The position numbers and the translations under genes are program-made. Positions 18,228-27,409 of a stretch of 64,000 bases of DNA are shown piece after piece (positions within the stretch are counted from its first letter, which is position 1; each line of letters opens with the position of its first letter). The notes beneath the pieces are model-generated. The model had not been told where the DNA came from. It saw only the letters and a program-made list of their open reading frames with translations, and made no database searches. Source of the stretch: Streptomyces ardesiacus (GTDB lineage Bacteria > Actinomycetota > Actinomycetes > Streptomycetales > Streptomycetaceae); the NCBI RefSeq assembly GCF_003112575.1, contig NZ_BEWC01000002.1, positions 930,001 through 994,000 of the forward strand. Direction: 5' to 3'.

Positions 18228-19516
18228 CGGGCGTCCTCGGGCTTGGTCGGGTCGGTGACGGGCGCGGAGGCGGGCGCCGGGGCGGTGGCGGGCGGTGCGG
18301 CGGCGGCGGGCGGCTGGGGCGTCTGCGGCGCAGCCGCCGGCGCCTGCGGCAGGTGCTGCGGGGCCTGCTGGGCCGCGTACGGGTTGGCCGGCTGACCGCC
18401 CGGTACCGTGCCGGGCGCCGCCGGGGCGCCGTACGGGCCCGCCGGGGCCTGGCCCGGTGCGCCCTGCGGCGCGGCGAAGGGCTGACCGCCCTGCTGGGGC
18501 GGCGGCGGGGCGTACCACCCGGGCTGGCCCTGCCCCGGCACCGGCATCGGCGGCTGCGCGCCGGGCGGCAGGGGCTGCTGGAGGCCGGCCTTCTGGTCGG
18601 CGGTCGAGCGGTAGTCCACGGCGCCCTGCGTCATCCGCATGTACGCCTCCTCCAGCGAGGCCTGGTGCGGCGACAGCTCCCACAGCCGTACGTCGGCGCC
18701 GTGCGCGATGTCGCTGATCCGGGGGAGGGGGAGGCCGGTCACCCGCAGCGCGCCGTCCTGCTCGGGCAGCACGTGGCCGCCCGCCTCGGTCAGCGCGGAG
18801 GTCAGCTTCTCCCGCAGCTGCGGCTCGCTGTCCGGCGTCCGCACGCGGGCGAAGTCGGCGGAGTTGGCCGAGATGAACTCCGTCACGCTCATGTCGGCGA
18901 GCAGCTGGCCGCGCCCGATGACGATCAGGTGGTCGGCGGTCAGCGCCATCTCGCTCATCAGGTGCGAGGAGACGAAGACGGTGCGGCCCTCCGCCGCGAG
19001 CGCCTTCATCAGGTTGCGCACCCAGTGGATGCCCTCCGGGTCGAGGCCGTTGACCGGCTCGTCGAAGAGCAGCACCTGGGGGTCGCCGAGCAGCGCGGCG
19101 GCGATGCCGAGCCGCTGGCCCATGCCGAGGGAGAAGCCCTTGGAACGCCGCCGGGCCACGTCCTGGAGGCCCACCACGCCGAGCACCTCGTCCACCCGGC
19201 GGGCCGGGATGCCGGAGAGCTGGGCGAGGCTCAGCAGGTGGTTGCGGGCGGCCCGGCCGCCGTGCACCGCCTTGGCGTCCAGCAGAGCACCGACCTGGCG
19301 CGCCGCGTTGGGCAGTTTGCGGTACGGGTGACCGCCGATCGTGACGTGCCCCGCGGTGGGGTTGTCCAGGCCCAGGATCATCCGCATCGTCGTCGACTTG
19401 CCCGAGCCGTTGGGCCCGAGGAAGCCGGTGACGGCACCGGGCCGCACCTGGAAGGAGAGGTTGTACACGGCGGTCTTGTCGCCGTATCGCTTGGTCAGGC
19501 CGACAGCCTCGATCAT
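18224..19516 (-). CDS. ABC transporter ATPase with Pro/Gln-rich tail (cassette 1)
   Basis: About 430-residue ATPase. The NBD (1-225) has GPNGSGKST, the variant ABC signature FSLGMGQRLGIAAAL, Walker B VLLFDEPVNGLDPEG and the switch region VSSHLMSEMALTADH. A domain of about 80 residues follows, then a disordered tail of some 110 residues made almost entirely of Pro, Gln, Ala and Gly. The tail is unusual for an ABC-2 ATPase and is repeated in shorter form in cassette 2. ATG 19516 is preferred (MIEAVGLTKRYG); a GTG three codons upstream is possible. Confidence 0.9.
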   Translation of the reverse strand: MIEAVGLTKRYGDKTAVYNLSFQVRPGAVTGFLGPNGSGKSTTMRMILGLDNPTAGHVTIGGHPYRKLPNAARQVGALLDAKAVHGGRAARNHLLSLAQLSGIPARRVDEVLGVVGLQDVARRRSKGFSLGMGQRLGIAAALLGDPQVLLFDEPVNGLDPEGIHWVRNLMKALAAEGRTVFVSSHLMSEMALTADHLIVIGRGQLLADMSVTEFISANSADFARVRTPDSEPQLREKLTSALTEAGGHVLPEQDGALRVTGLPLPRISDIAHGADVRLWELSPHQASLEEAYMRMTQGAVDYRSTADQKAGLQQPLPPGAQPPMPVPGQGQPGWYAPPPPQQGGQPFAAPQGAPGQAPAGPYGAPAAPGTVPGGQPANPYAAQQAPQHLPQAPAAAPQTPQPPAAAAPPATAPAPASAPVTDPTKPEDAR

Positions 19517-19620
19517 GCTCCGCACCCATCGGAAGGTTCAGGGACAGCAGGGCACACGCCCCCGTAAGGGTTAGGAGGATATCCAGGCGCTGACGGTTCC
19601 GTTCAAGCCCGGGCAAAATC

Positions 19621-19647
19621 CGGACCGGCCCGAAGGCGGCCGGTCCG
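19621..19647 (-). terminator. Hairpin after ABC cassette 2
   Basis: A 10-bp perfect stem (19621-19630 with 19638-19647) and 7-base loop lies directly downstream of the permease stop in the minus-strand direction, followed on that strand by GGATTTTG. It probably separates the two ABC cassettes. Confidence 0.6.
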
Positions 19648-19651
19648 CCTC

Positions 19652-20422
19652 CTAGGCGTCCCGGTGCCTCAGCACCGCGTACCCGCCGACGAGTGCCGCG
19701 ATCACCCACAGTGCCATGATCCCGAGCCCGCCCCACGGTCCGTACGGCACGTTGTCGTCGACCGGCGTGACCACCTGCATGATCCGGCTGCCGGCCTGGT
19801 CGGGCAGGAACCGGCCGACCTTCCGGGTCGCGGGGACGTTGCCCAGGATGTTGGAGATCAGGAAGAAGAACGGCATCAGGATGCCCAGCGACAGCATGGG
19901 GGAGCGCAGCATCGCCGCGACACCCATCGAGAACATCGCGATGAGGGTCATGTAGAGGCCGCCGCCGAACACCGCGCGCAGGACGCCCGGGTCGCCGATC
20001 GACGCCCGCAGGTCGCCCAGCATCGCCTGCCCTAGGAAGAAGGTGGCGAAGCTGGTGACCATGCCCACGACCAGGGCCAGCGCGGTCGCCACCGCGACCT
20101 TGCCGAACAGGAAGGTGCCGCGCCGCGGCACGGCCGCCAGCGAGGTGCGGATCATGCCGGAACTGTACTCGTTGCCCACGACCAGGACGCCGAACACGAT
20201 CATCGCGAGCTGGCCGAGGCTCGTGCCGGCGAAGCTGATGAAGGTCGGGTCGAAGGAGAGCTGGTCCCGCCGGCTCATGTCGCTGAACTGGCTCTTGGTC
20301 AGGGCCGAGATCAGCATGCCGAGGGCGATGGTGACGACCACGGCCAGGCCCAGCGTCCACACCGTCGACGCCACCGACCGGATCTTGGTCCACTCGGACC
20401 GCAGGACCTGTGTCGCCGCCAT
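19652..20422 (-). CDS. ABC-2 type permease (cassette 2)
   Basis: 256-residue six-helix membrane subunit beginning MAATQVLRSEWTKIRSVAST, nearly the same start as the cassette 1 permease. It contains the ABC-2 motif NEYSSGMIRTSL and a C-terminal hydrophobic hairpin ending GGYAVLRHRDA. It begins two bases after the stop of its ATPase gene. The two cassettes are tandem duplicates in the same orientation upstream of filP and scy; a role in envelope or lipid export is conceivable but unsupported. Confidence 0.9.
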   Translation of the reverse strand: MAATQVLRSEWTKIRSVASTVWTLGLAVVVTIALGMLISALTKSQFSDMSRRDQLSFDPTFISFAGTSLGQLAMIVFGVLVVGNEYSSGMIRTSLAAVPRRGTFLFGKVAVATALALVVGMVTSFATFFLGQAMLGDLRASIGDPGVLRAVFGGGLYMTLIAMFSMGVAAMLRSPMLSLGILMPFFFLISNILGNVPATRKVGRFLPDQAGSRIMQVVTPVDDNVPYGPWGGLGIMALWVIAALVGGYAVLRHRDA

Positions 20423-20424
20423 GC

Positions 20425-21420
20425 TCAACCCCTCTTCCAGTCGCTGCCCCACTGCTGCCGCGGCGGCTGCCCCGGGGGCTGTTGCTGCTGCGGCGGCACC
20501 GCGCCGGGCTGCTGCCCGTCGTGCGCGTGGTACTCCACGGACTCGGCGGTCAACTGCATGAACGCCTCCTCCAGCGAGGCCCGCTGCGGGCTCAGCTCGT
20601 GCAGCACGATCTGCTGCCGCGCCGCCAGCTCGCCGACCGCCTCCGACTTGTCGCCGTCCACCTCCAGGACCCCGTCGCCCGCCTCGGCGACCGCGACCCC
20701 GGCACCGTGCAGCGCGTCGAGCAACTGCTCGCGCTGCGGGGTGCGGATCCGGACGTAGCTGCGTGAGTTCTCCGCGATGAACTGGGCCATCGAGGTGTCC
20801 GCCAGCAGCCTGCCCTGGCCGATGACCACCAGGTGGTCGGCGGTCAGCGCCATCTCGCTCATCAGGTGGGAGGAGACGAAGACCGTACGGCCCTGGGAGG
20901 CCAGGGTCTTCATCAGGTTGCGGATCCAGTGGATGCCCTCGGGATCGAGGCCGTTGACCGGCTCGTCGAACATCAGGATCCGCGGGTCGCCCAGGAGCGC
21001 GGCGGCGATGCCGAGCCGCTGGCCCATGCCGAGGGAGAAGCCCTTGGTCTTCTTCCGGGCGACCGCCGACAGCCCGACCGTGTCCAGCACCTCGCGCACC
21101 CGGCTCGCCGGGATGCCGTTGCTCTGCGCGAGGCACAGCAGGTGGTTGTAGGCGCTGCGCCCGCCGTGCCAGGCCTTCGCCTCCAGGAGCGCGCCGATGT
21201 ACGTCAGCGGGTCCTTCAGCTCGTCGTAGTGCCTGCCGTCGATCCGCACGTCCCCGGCGGTGGGCCGGTCCAGGCCGAGCACCATCCGCATGGTGGTCGA
21301 CTTGCCCGCGCCGTTGGGGCCGAGGAAGCCCGTGATGATGCCGGGTCTGACGGTGAAGGAGAGGTTGTTGACCGCCACCTTCTCGCCGTACCGCTTGGTC
21401 AGCCCCTCGAGCTCGATCAT
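20425..21420 (-). CDS. ABC transporter ATPase (cassette 2)
   Basis: 331-residue ATPase closely related to the one at 18224: GPNGAGKST, FSLGMGQRLGIAAAL, LMFDEPVNGLDPEG, VSSHLMSEMALTADH. After the NBD and an accessory domain of about 80 residues it ends in a short Gln/Pro-rich tail (PPQQQQPPGQPPRQQW). The duplicate pair shares long stretches, such as LMFDEPVNGLDPEGIHW compared with LLFDEPVNGLDPEGIHW. The ATG at 21420 gives MIELEGLTKRYG; a GTG three codons upstream is an alternative. Confidence 0.92.
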   Translation of the reverse strand: MIELEGLTKRYGEKVAVNNLSFTVRPGIITGFLGPNGAGKSTTMRMVLGLDRPTAGDVRIDGRHYDELKDPLTYIGALLEAKAWHGGRSAYNHLLCLAQSNGIPASRVREVLDTVGLSAVARKKTKGFSLGMGQRLGIAAALLGDPRILMFDEPVNGLDPEGIHWIRNLMKTLASQGRTVFVSSHLMSEMALTADHLVVIGQGRLLADTSMAQFIAENSRSYVRIRTPQREQLLDALHGAGVAVAEAGDGVLEVDGDKSEAVGELAARQQIVLHELSPQRASLEEAFMQLTAESVEYHAHDGQQPGAVPPQQQQPPGQPPRQQWGSDWKRG

Positions 21421-21531
21421 GGCGCCCACGCTAGAACGGGACGAGGCCCGCTGCCACCCCAGTGACAACGGGCCTCGCTCTTCTTCGTACATATGCGGCA
21501 GGCGCACGCCCTCGCGCGGGCGCCGGCCGCG

Positions 21532-22464
21532 TCAGCGGGACTGCTGGGCGGGCACCCCGCGGGAGACCGACTCGTCCTCGACCGCCGGGGCGGCGGCCAC
21601 CGCGGCACCGGTGAGCGACGCCAGCATCTCGCGCACGTTGGTGAGCTGCGCGTTGATGGAGTCGCGGCGGTTGGTGAGGGCGGCCAGCTCGCGCTCGGAC
21701 TCCGAACGGATCCGGTCGGCCTTGGCGTTGGCGTCGGCCACGATGTCCTCGGACTGGCGCTGCGCCGTCTCCACGGTCTGGCGGGCCCGGCGCTCGGCGT
21801 CCGTGCGCAGCTTCTCCGCCTCCAGGCGGAGCTGCTCCGCGCGGTGCTCGATCTCCGCGAGCCGCTTCTCGGCCTTGGCCTGACGGGAGGCCAGGTCGCG
21901 CTCGGACTGCTCGCGGCGCTTGGCGAGGTTCGTCTCGAAGTCGGCGGCGGCCTGCGCGGCCTTCGCGCGGGTCTCCTCGAAGAGCGCGTCCGCCTCGTCG
22001 CGCTTGGACTGCGCGTCCTTCTGCGCCTCGGAACGCAGCTGGGAGGCGTCGCCCTTGGCCTTCTCGACGATCCGGACGCCCTCGTCCTCGGCCTTGGCCT
22101 TGCGCTCGGCGGCGTACGACTCCGCGTCGTTGCGCACCTGCTGGGCGGCCGACTCGGCGAGCTCGCGGTGCTGCTCCGCCGCGCGCCGGGCCTCCTCGCG
22201 CAGGTCCTTCGCCTCTTCCTCGGCGAGCCGCAGGATCTTCTCGACCCGGGCACCGAGACCGGCGTACGACGGCTCGGCGTCGTTGACCTGGGCCTGGGCG
22301 TTCTGGGTCTCGAGGTGGAGTTCCTCGATGCGCTTTTCCAGAGCGGTGATGCGGGAGTGAGCGCTGTCACGGTCGGAGACGAGCTTGGCGATGTAGTCGT
22401 CCACCTGAGCGCGGTCGTACCCACGCCGCACGTGCTCGAAGCCGTAGGGGGAAGTGTCGCTCAT
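21532..22464 (-). CDS. filP: Filament-forming coiled-coil protein FilP
   Basis: Intermediate-filament-like protein that forms cytoskeletal networks behind hyphal tips, gives mechanical strength and interacts with DivIVA. The 310-residue length equals the S. coelicolor protein. It opens with a DivIVA-like segment MSDTSPYGFEHVRRGYDRAQ, followed by an almost uninterrupted coiled coil (about 30-290) rich in Ala, Glu, Lys, Arg and Gln. It ends with a short tail (SRGVPAQQSR). AGGAA stands four to five bases before the ATG. scy lies just upstream on the same strand with a gap of about 200 bases. Confidence 0.97.
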   Translation of the reverse strand: MSDTSPYGFEHVRRGYDRAQVDDYIAKLVSDRDSAHSRITALEKRIEELHLETQNAQAQVNDAEPSYAGLGARVEKILRLAEEEAKDLREEARRAAEQHRELAESAAQQVRNDAESYAAERKAKAEDEGVRIVEKAKGDASQLRSEAQKDAQSKRDEADALFEETRAKAAQAAADFETNLAKRREQSERDLASRQAKAEKRLAEIEHRAEQLRLEAEKLRTDAERRARQTVETAQRQSEDIVADANAKADRIRSESERELAALTNRRDSINAQLTNVREMLASLTGAAVAAAPAVEDESVSRGVPAQQSR

Positions 22465-22671
22465 GGGGTTCCTGTCGAAAGAGACCGGGTGAGGTGATAG
22501 AGGGAATCCTAGGCGCCAATGCGGTGTGTCATCGAGCGGATGCACGTTTGATACGGAGAATGACACCTCTTTTGAGTGGCTGACCCATGGATGGCTTGCC
22601 AAAGCTCCGGGCAGTGGTCCCGACGGGACCCGGCCAAAGATCTCCAGCAGACACCCAAATCCCCTCGAATG

Positions 22672-25600
22672 CTAGCCGTCTGACGACTTGCCACCCGAAC
22701 GTGGGGCGCCCACCGTCGCTCCGGCCTTCACCCCGTTGTCCTTCGCGCCCCCGGGCGCCTCGAACGACTCCAGCGCCTCCAGGACGTCCTGCACCCGGGA
22801 GATCTCCGCGTTGATGTCCTCGCGGCGCCGGACCAGCACCTCCAGCTCGCGCTTGCCCTCGTCGACCGTGCGCCGGGCCTCGCGGACCGCCTCGGCCTTC
22901 AGCTCCTCGGCCTCGCGGACCAGGGTGGCCTTCTTCTGCTCGGCCTCCTTGAGCAGCCCCTCGGCCTTCTTGACGGCGGCGATGCGCACCTTGCCGGCCT
23001 CGGAGTTGGCCTCCGACACCAGCTCCTTCGCCTTCGCCTCCGCCTTGGCGAGCTGCTCCTCGGCGGCCTTGATGAGCGCGTCGCAGCGGTCGCCGGCCGA
23101 CTTCATGGTCTCGGCGGCCTCGCGACGGGCCCGCTCGTGCAGCTCCTCGATCTCGGAGGTGAGCCGCTCGCGCAGCTCCTCCGCACGCTCCCTTATGGCG
23201 GTCGCGTCCCGGCGGGCGCCGACCAGCAGCTCGTCGGCGTCCGTACGGGCCTTCTCCACCCGGGTGTTGCCCTCGACCGTCGCCTCCTGGACGATCCGGT
23301 CGGCCTCCGCGCGGGCCGCGCCGACCATCGTGTCGGCCTGCGACTCGGCGTCCGCGGTGGTCTTCTGGGCCTGCTGCTGCGCCTCGGTGAGCAGCTTGTC
23401 GGCCTCCGCCGCGGTCTCCGTGATGAGGGTGTCGACCTGCTCGGCCGCCTCCGAACGCCGCTTGTTGGCGTCCTTGCGGGCCTCGTCGAGGGTCCGCTCG
23501 GCCTCCTCGCGCGCGGCCGTGGTGACCCGCTCCGCCTCCGCGGCCGCCTCGGCCCTGACCCGCTCCGCCTCGGCGCGGATCCGCTGCGCGTGCTGCTGGG
23601 CGGAGCCGACCGTGTCGGCGGCCTCGGCCCGCAGCCGCTCCGCCTCCCCGGTGGCCTCCGAGACCACCTGCTCGGCCCGGGCGCCCGCCTCGGCGCGGAC
23701 CCGCTCGGCCTCGTCCGCCGCCTCGGTGGTGACGCGCTCCGCCTCGGCGAGGGTCTCCGTGCGGAGCCGGTCGGTCTCGGCCGCCGTCTCCGTGGTCAGC
23801 CGCTCCGCCTCGGAACGCGCCTCGGTGATCAGGGTGTCCGCCTGCGTCGCCGCGTCGGACCGGATGCGGTTGGCGTCCTCGCGGGCGTCCGCCCGGGTGC
23901 GCGAGGCGGACTGCTCCGCCTCGGCGATGGCGTCGGAGGCCTCCGTGCGCACCCGCTGGGCGTGCTCGTTGACGTCCGTGCGGATCCGTTCGGCCTCCGC
24001 GACGGCCTCGGACACCGTCCGCTCGGCCAGCGCCTTGGCCGCCTCCGTCTCCTCCTGCGCCTCGCGCCGCAGACGCCCGGCGTCCTCGCTCGCCCGCTCC
24101 CGCTCCGCGTAGGCGTCGGCGCGGACCCGGTCCGCCTCCTCCTGGGCCTCCTGCCGGGTGCGCTCGGCCGCGTGCTCGGCGGCGCTGCGCAGCCCGGCGA
24201 TCTCCTCCTGGGCCTGCTCGTGCAGCCCCGCGACGGACTCCCGGACCTGCTGCGCGTGCTGTTCGGCGGCGGACACCATCTCGGTGGCGCGCCGGTCGGC
24301 CTCCTCGACCAGCCGGACCGCCTCGGCCTGCGCCTCCTCCACGCGGTTGCGCGCCGAGGCCAGCAGCTCCTCGCTCTGCTCGCGGGCCTGCTTGCGCTCC
24401 TGGTCGGCCTCCTGCCGGGCCGAGCCGAGCAGCTCCTCCGCCTCGCGGCGGCGCCGGGCGGCCTCCTCCTGGGCGGCGGCCAGCGCCTCCGAGGCCTCCG
24501 CGGCGAGGCGCTCGGCGGCGCTCTGCGCCTCCGCCCGCACCCGGTCGGCGCTCTCCTGCGCCTCCGACTTCAGCCGCTCCGCCTCGCTCGCCGCCTCCGA
24601 ACGCAGCCGTACGGCGACGGCCTCGCCCTCCGCGCGGGAGGCGGACGCGTCCGCCGCGGCCTCGGTGCGCAGCCGCTCGGCCTCCGTCTCGGCCTGCTGC
24701 TGGAGCATACGGATGCGCTCCGCGGCCTCCGCGCGCAGCCGCTCGCTCTCCTCGGCGGCCTCGCGGCGGATCCGCTCGCCCTCCTCGCGGGCCTCGCTGA
24801 GCGCCTCCTCGGCGGCGGTGCGGCGCTCCTCGGCCTCGGTGTGCAGCCGCGTCAGCTCCTCGGCGGCCTCCGCCTGCCGGGCCTCGACGGCGCGCTCGGT
24901 CTCCTCGCGCAGCTCGCGGGCGGCCCGCTCGGCCTCCGCCTGCAGCTCCTCCACCCGCTCGGCGGCCTCCGCGCGGTGGCGCTCGGCCTCCGCGCGGGTG
25001 CGCTCCAGGGTCTCCTCGGCCTGCCGGCGCAGCGTCGTCGCCCGCTCGATGGCCTCGGTGCGGACCTTCTCGCTGTCCGCCGTCGCGGTCTGCCGCAGCT
25101 CGTCCGCGTCCGCCTTGGCCTTGGCGAGCAGCTCCTCGGCGGTCTTGGCCGCCTCCTCGATCTGCGCCACGGCCTCCTTGCGGGCCTCGGCGCGGATCTT
25201 CTCGCCCTCTTCGACCGCGTCGGCCCGCAGCTGCTCGGCCTCGCCGCGCAGCCGGCGCGCCTCCTCCTGCAGCTCGACCGTCTTGGCGCGGTACTCCTTG
25301 GTGTCGTCCTTGGCCGCACCCTTGAGCTGCTCGGCGATGTCGTGCGCCTCGCCGCGCAGCCGGTCCGCCTCGGCCTCTGCCTCGGAGCGGATCCGCTCGG
25401 CCTCCTCGGTGGCGGCCTTCGTGGTGCGCTTGGCGTCCTCCGACGCCTTGTTCAGCACGTCCTCGGCGGTCTTGGCCGCCTTGGAGAGCTGGGTGGCCGA
25501 CTCCTCGGCGGTGATCGTACGGGCCTTCTCGACGGCCTCGGCGAGGATCCGCTCGGCCTCGGCCCGGGCGTCGGCGACGACCTGCTCGGCCTCGGACCGG

Positions 25601-26586
25601 GTGTTCTCGGCGTCCTTGGTGGCCTCGCCCACCAGCCGGGCGACCTGCTCCTTGGCGGTGCGGGTGCGCTGCTCGTTGGTCGCCTCGGCGCTCGACAGCG
25701 CCTTGGCCGCGGCCTCCTCGGCCTCGGTGACCACCTTCTCGGCCTCGGCCTGCGCCTTGCGCAGCGCCTCCTCGGCCTCGGCCATGCGCCGCTCGGCGGC
25801 CCGGCTCAGCTCCTGGGCCTCGCGGCGGGCGGACTCCGACTCGCTGGCGGTGGAGCTGCGCAACCGCTCCGCGTGGTCGGTGGCCTCCTGCGCCTGCGTG
25901 GAGGCGGCGTTCAGCAGCCGCTCCGCGTCGGTGCGGGCCCGGCGCAGGATCTGCTCGGCCTCCGCGCGGGCGCTCTCCGCCTCGCTGCGCAGCCGCTGAC
26001 GGGCCTCGGCGGTCAGCCGCTCGGCCTCCGCGCGGGCCGCGCTCATGGCCTGCTCGGCCTCCGCGCGGGACTCGTCGAGCAGCCGGCGGGCCTGCTGCTC
26101 GGTGCGGGCGCGCAGCTGCTCCGCCCACGCCACGTTCTCGTTGACGTGCGACTCGACGGTCTGCCGGCGCTCGGCCAGCTCCTGGTCGAGCTGCTGGCGG
26201 CGGGTCACCGCCTCCTGGTGCAGCTCGGCCTGGAGACGGGCGGCCTGCTCGGCGTGCTCCTGGAGGATCCGCTGCGTCTGCGCGCGGGCCTGGCTCAGCT
26301 CCCGCTCCGCGTCCGCGCGGAGCTGGTCGGCCTGCGTCTGCGCGTTGCGCAGCAACTGCTCGGCCTGGTACCCGATGTCGCCGCCGTCGAAGGCGGGCCG
26401 GGACATGATGGTGCGCCGCGCCTCGTGCAGCTTGGCGCGCAGCACCTCGACCTGGTAGCCGAGGTCCTCGGCGTGCTGGATCGCCTTTTCCCGCTCGGTC
26501 TTCAGCCGCTTCATCTCGGCCTCGAACCGAGAGAGGTGGTCGACGTCAGCCGCCGGCTCTCGCTCCTGGCTCTCGTAGCCCCGCAC
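22672..26586 (-). CDS. scy: Polarity scaffold protein Scy
   Basis: Streptomyces cytoskeletal element, a very long coiled-coil scaffold of the hyphal tip organising centre that recruits DivIVA and FilP and controls branching. About 1304 residues, close to the S. coelicolor protein (about 1326). After an N-terminal part with VDHLSRFEAEMKRLKTEREK it is one long coiled coil with highly repetitive motifs such as EAERLRAEA and DAERL, in hendecad-based repeats described for this protein. The GTG at 26586 is chosen because the product then starts VRGYE; a TTG at 26616 is the only longer option. The extreme repetition creates a long open antisense frame, which is not a gene. Confidence 0.96.
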   Translation of the reverse strand: MRGYESQEREPAADVDHLSRFEAEMKRLKTEREKAIQHAEDLGYQVEVLRAKLHEARRTIMSRPAFDGGDIGYQAEQLLRNAQTQADQLRADAERELSQARAQTQRILQEHAEQAARLQAELHQEAVTRRQQLDQELAERRQTVESHVNENVAWAEQLRARTEQQARRLLDESRAEAEQAMSAARAEAERLTAEARQRLRSEAESARAEAEQILRRARTDAERLLNAASTQAQEATDHAERLRSSTASESESARREAQELSRAAERRMAEAEEALRKAQAEAEKVVTEAEEAAAKALSSAEATNEQRTRTAKEQVARLVGEATKDAENTRSEAEQVVADARAEAERILAEAVEKARTITAEESATQLSKAAKTAEDVLNKASEDAKRTTKAATEEAERIRSEAEAEADRLRGEAHDIAEQLKGAAKDDTKEYRAKTVELQEEARRLRGEAEQLRADAVEEGEKIRAEARKEAVAQIEEAAKTAEELLAKAKADADELRQTATADSEKVRTEAIERATTLRRQAEETLERTRAEAERHRAEAAERVEELQAEAERAARELREETERAVEARQAEAAEELTRLHTEAEERRTAAEEALSEAREEGERIRREAAEESERLRAEAAERIRMLQQQAETEAERLRTEAAADASASRAEGEAVAVRLRSEAASEAERLKSEAQESADRVRAEAQSAAERLAAEASEALAAAQEEAARRRREAEELLGSARQEADQERKQAREQSEELLASARNRVEEAQAEAVRLVEEADRRATEMVSAAEQHAQQVRESVAGLHEQAQEEIAGLRSAAEHAAERTRQEAQEEADRVRADAYAERERASEDAGRLRREAQEETEAAKALAERTVSEAVAEAERIRTDVNEHAQRVRTEASDAIAEAEQSASRTRADAREDANRIRSDAATQADTLITEARSEAERLTTETAAETDRLRTETLAEAERVTTEAADEAERVRAEAGARAEQVVSEATGEAERLRAEAADTVGSAQQHAQRIRAEAERVRAEAAAEAERVTTAAREEAERTLDEARKDANKRRSEAAEQVDTLITETAAEADKLLTEAQQQAQKTTADAESQADTMVGAARAEADRIVQEATVEGNTRVEKARTDADELLVGARRDATAIRERAEELRERLTSEIEELHERARREAAETMKSAGDRCDALIKAAEEQLAKAEAKAKELVSEANSEAGKVRIAAVKKAEGLLKEAEQKKATLVREAEELKAEAVREARRTVDEGKRELEVLVRRREDINAEISRVQDVLEALESFEAPGGAKDNGVKAGATVGAPRSGGKSSDG

Positions 26587-26819
26587 TGCGCGGTCCCATC
26601 CGTCCCCTGGTCGCAAATCTTCCCGAACGAGCTCCGTCCGTACGCCGGACGGTGCCCCCGGGGAATGGTGTCAGATCAACGGCGGAGCATGTGCTGCTGC
26701 CCCGTCGCCGACCCCCCGAAACACGACCCCGGCGGTCCCGGCGCCCAAGACGACAGGACCGGGTCACCCTGGACTGAGCGGCGACCGCAGCCAACCCTAC
26801 CGGCCCCTATGTACGAGGG

Positions 26820-27260
26820 TCAGTGCTCAGGTGACTCAACAGGCGCCGAAGTGACCAGTTCTGTCAGGACGCCATGGCAGTCCTTGGGGTGGAGGAAGGT
26901 GATCCGCGACCCCATCGAACCGCGCCGGGGCTCGTCGTACAGAACGCGCACGCCCTTGTCCCGGATGTCCGCGGCGTCCGCGTCCACGTCGGCCGTGCCG
27001 AACGCGATGTGGTGGACGCCCTCGCCGTTCTTCGCGAGCCACTTGCCGACCGCGGAGTCCTCGCGGGTCGGCTCCAGGAGCTGGAGGTAGGAGGCGCCGC
27101 CGTCCGAGGTGCCGTTGATCCTGAGCATGGCCTCCCGGACCCCCTGCTCCTCGTTGACCTCGGTGTGGAACACCTCGAAGCCGTACGTGGCACGGTAGAA
27201 CTCGACGGTGGTGTCCAGGTCGCGGCAGGCGATTCCGATGTGGTCGATTCGCGTCAGCAT
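26820..27260 (-). CDS. mce: Methylmalonyl-CoA epimerase
   Basis: Interconverts (2R)- and (2S)-methylmalonyl-CoA, linking propionyl-CoA carboxylation to the B12-dependent mutase. The 146-residue protein is a vicinal-oxygen-chelate fold enzyme: the N-terminal metal-ligand region TRIDHIGIACRDLD, a second His in EGVHHIAFGT, and the C-terminal metal Glu in CHGVLTELV. Length and motifs match the family. It is divergent from the thiolase gene (149-base gap). Its products supply methylmalonyl-CoA for polyketide extender units or the TCA cycle. Confidence 0.94.
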   Translation of the reverse strand: MLTRIDHIGIACRDLDTTVEFYRATYGFEVFHTEVNEEQGVREAMLRINGTSDGGASYLQLLEPTREDSAVGKWLAKNGEGVHHIAFGTADVDADAADIRDKGVRVLYDEPRRGSMGSRITFLHPKDCHGVLTELVTSAPVESPEH

Positions 27261-27409
27261 GGATTCAGTGCAGCGCTCCCCGGGCGGTTACGCAACGTGC
27301 GCGCGATCACACCGACCGCCGGGTGACGGGCGGCATACCGCTCAGTACATTCAAGTAAACCCTCGTTCACTCCGCGGCCTGTGCGGGCCGGAAAAGGGGA
27401 TCGCAGCCC

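Noticed and set aside
24158..25999. Apparent repeat array in the scy region (CRISPR-like periodicity)
   Set aside because: The periodic GCCTCGG-like units are codon-level repeats of Ala-Glu-Ala in a coiled coil; no constant repeat and spacer structure.
23137..27090. A 1317-codon open frame antisense to scy
   Set aside because: It is Leu/Gly/Arg-rich, mirrors the Glu/Ala/Arg codon pattern of scy, has no ribosome site and crosses into mce. It is a shadow of the biased coiled-coil gene.
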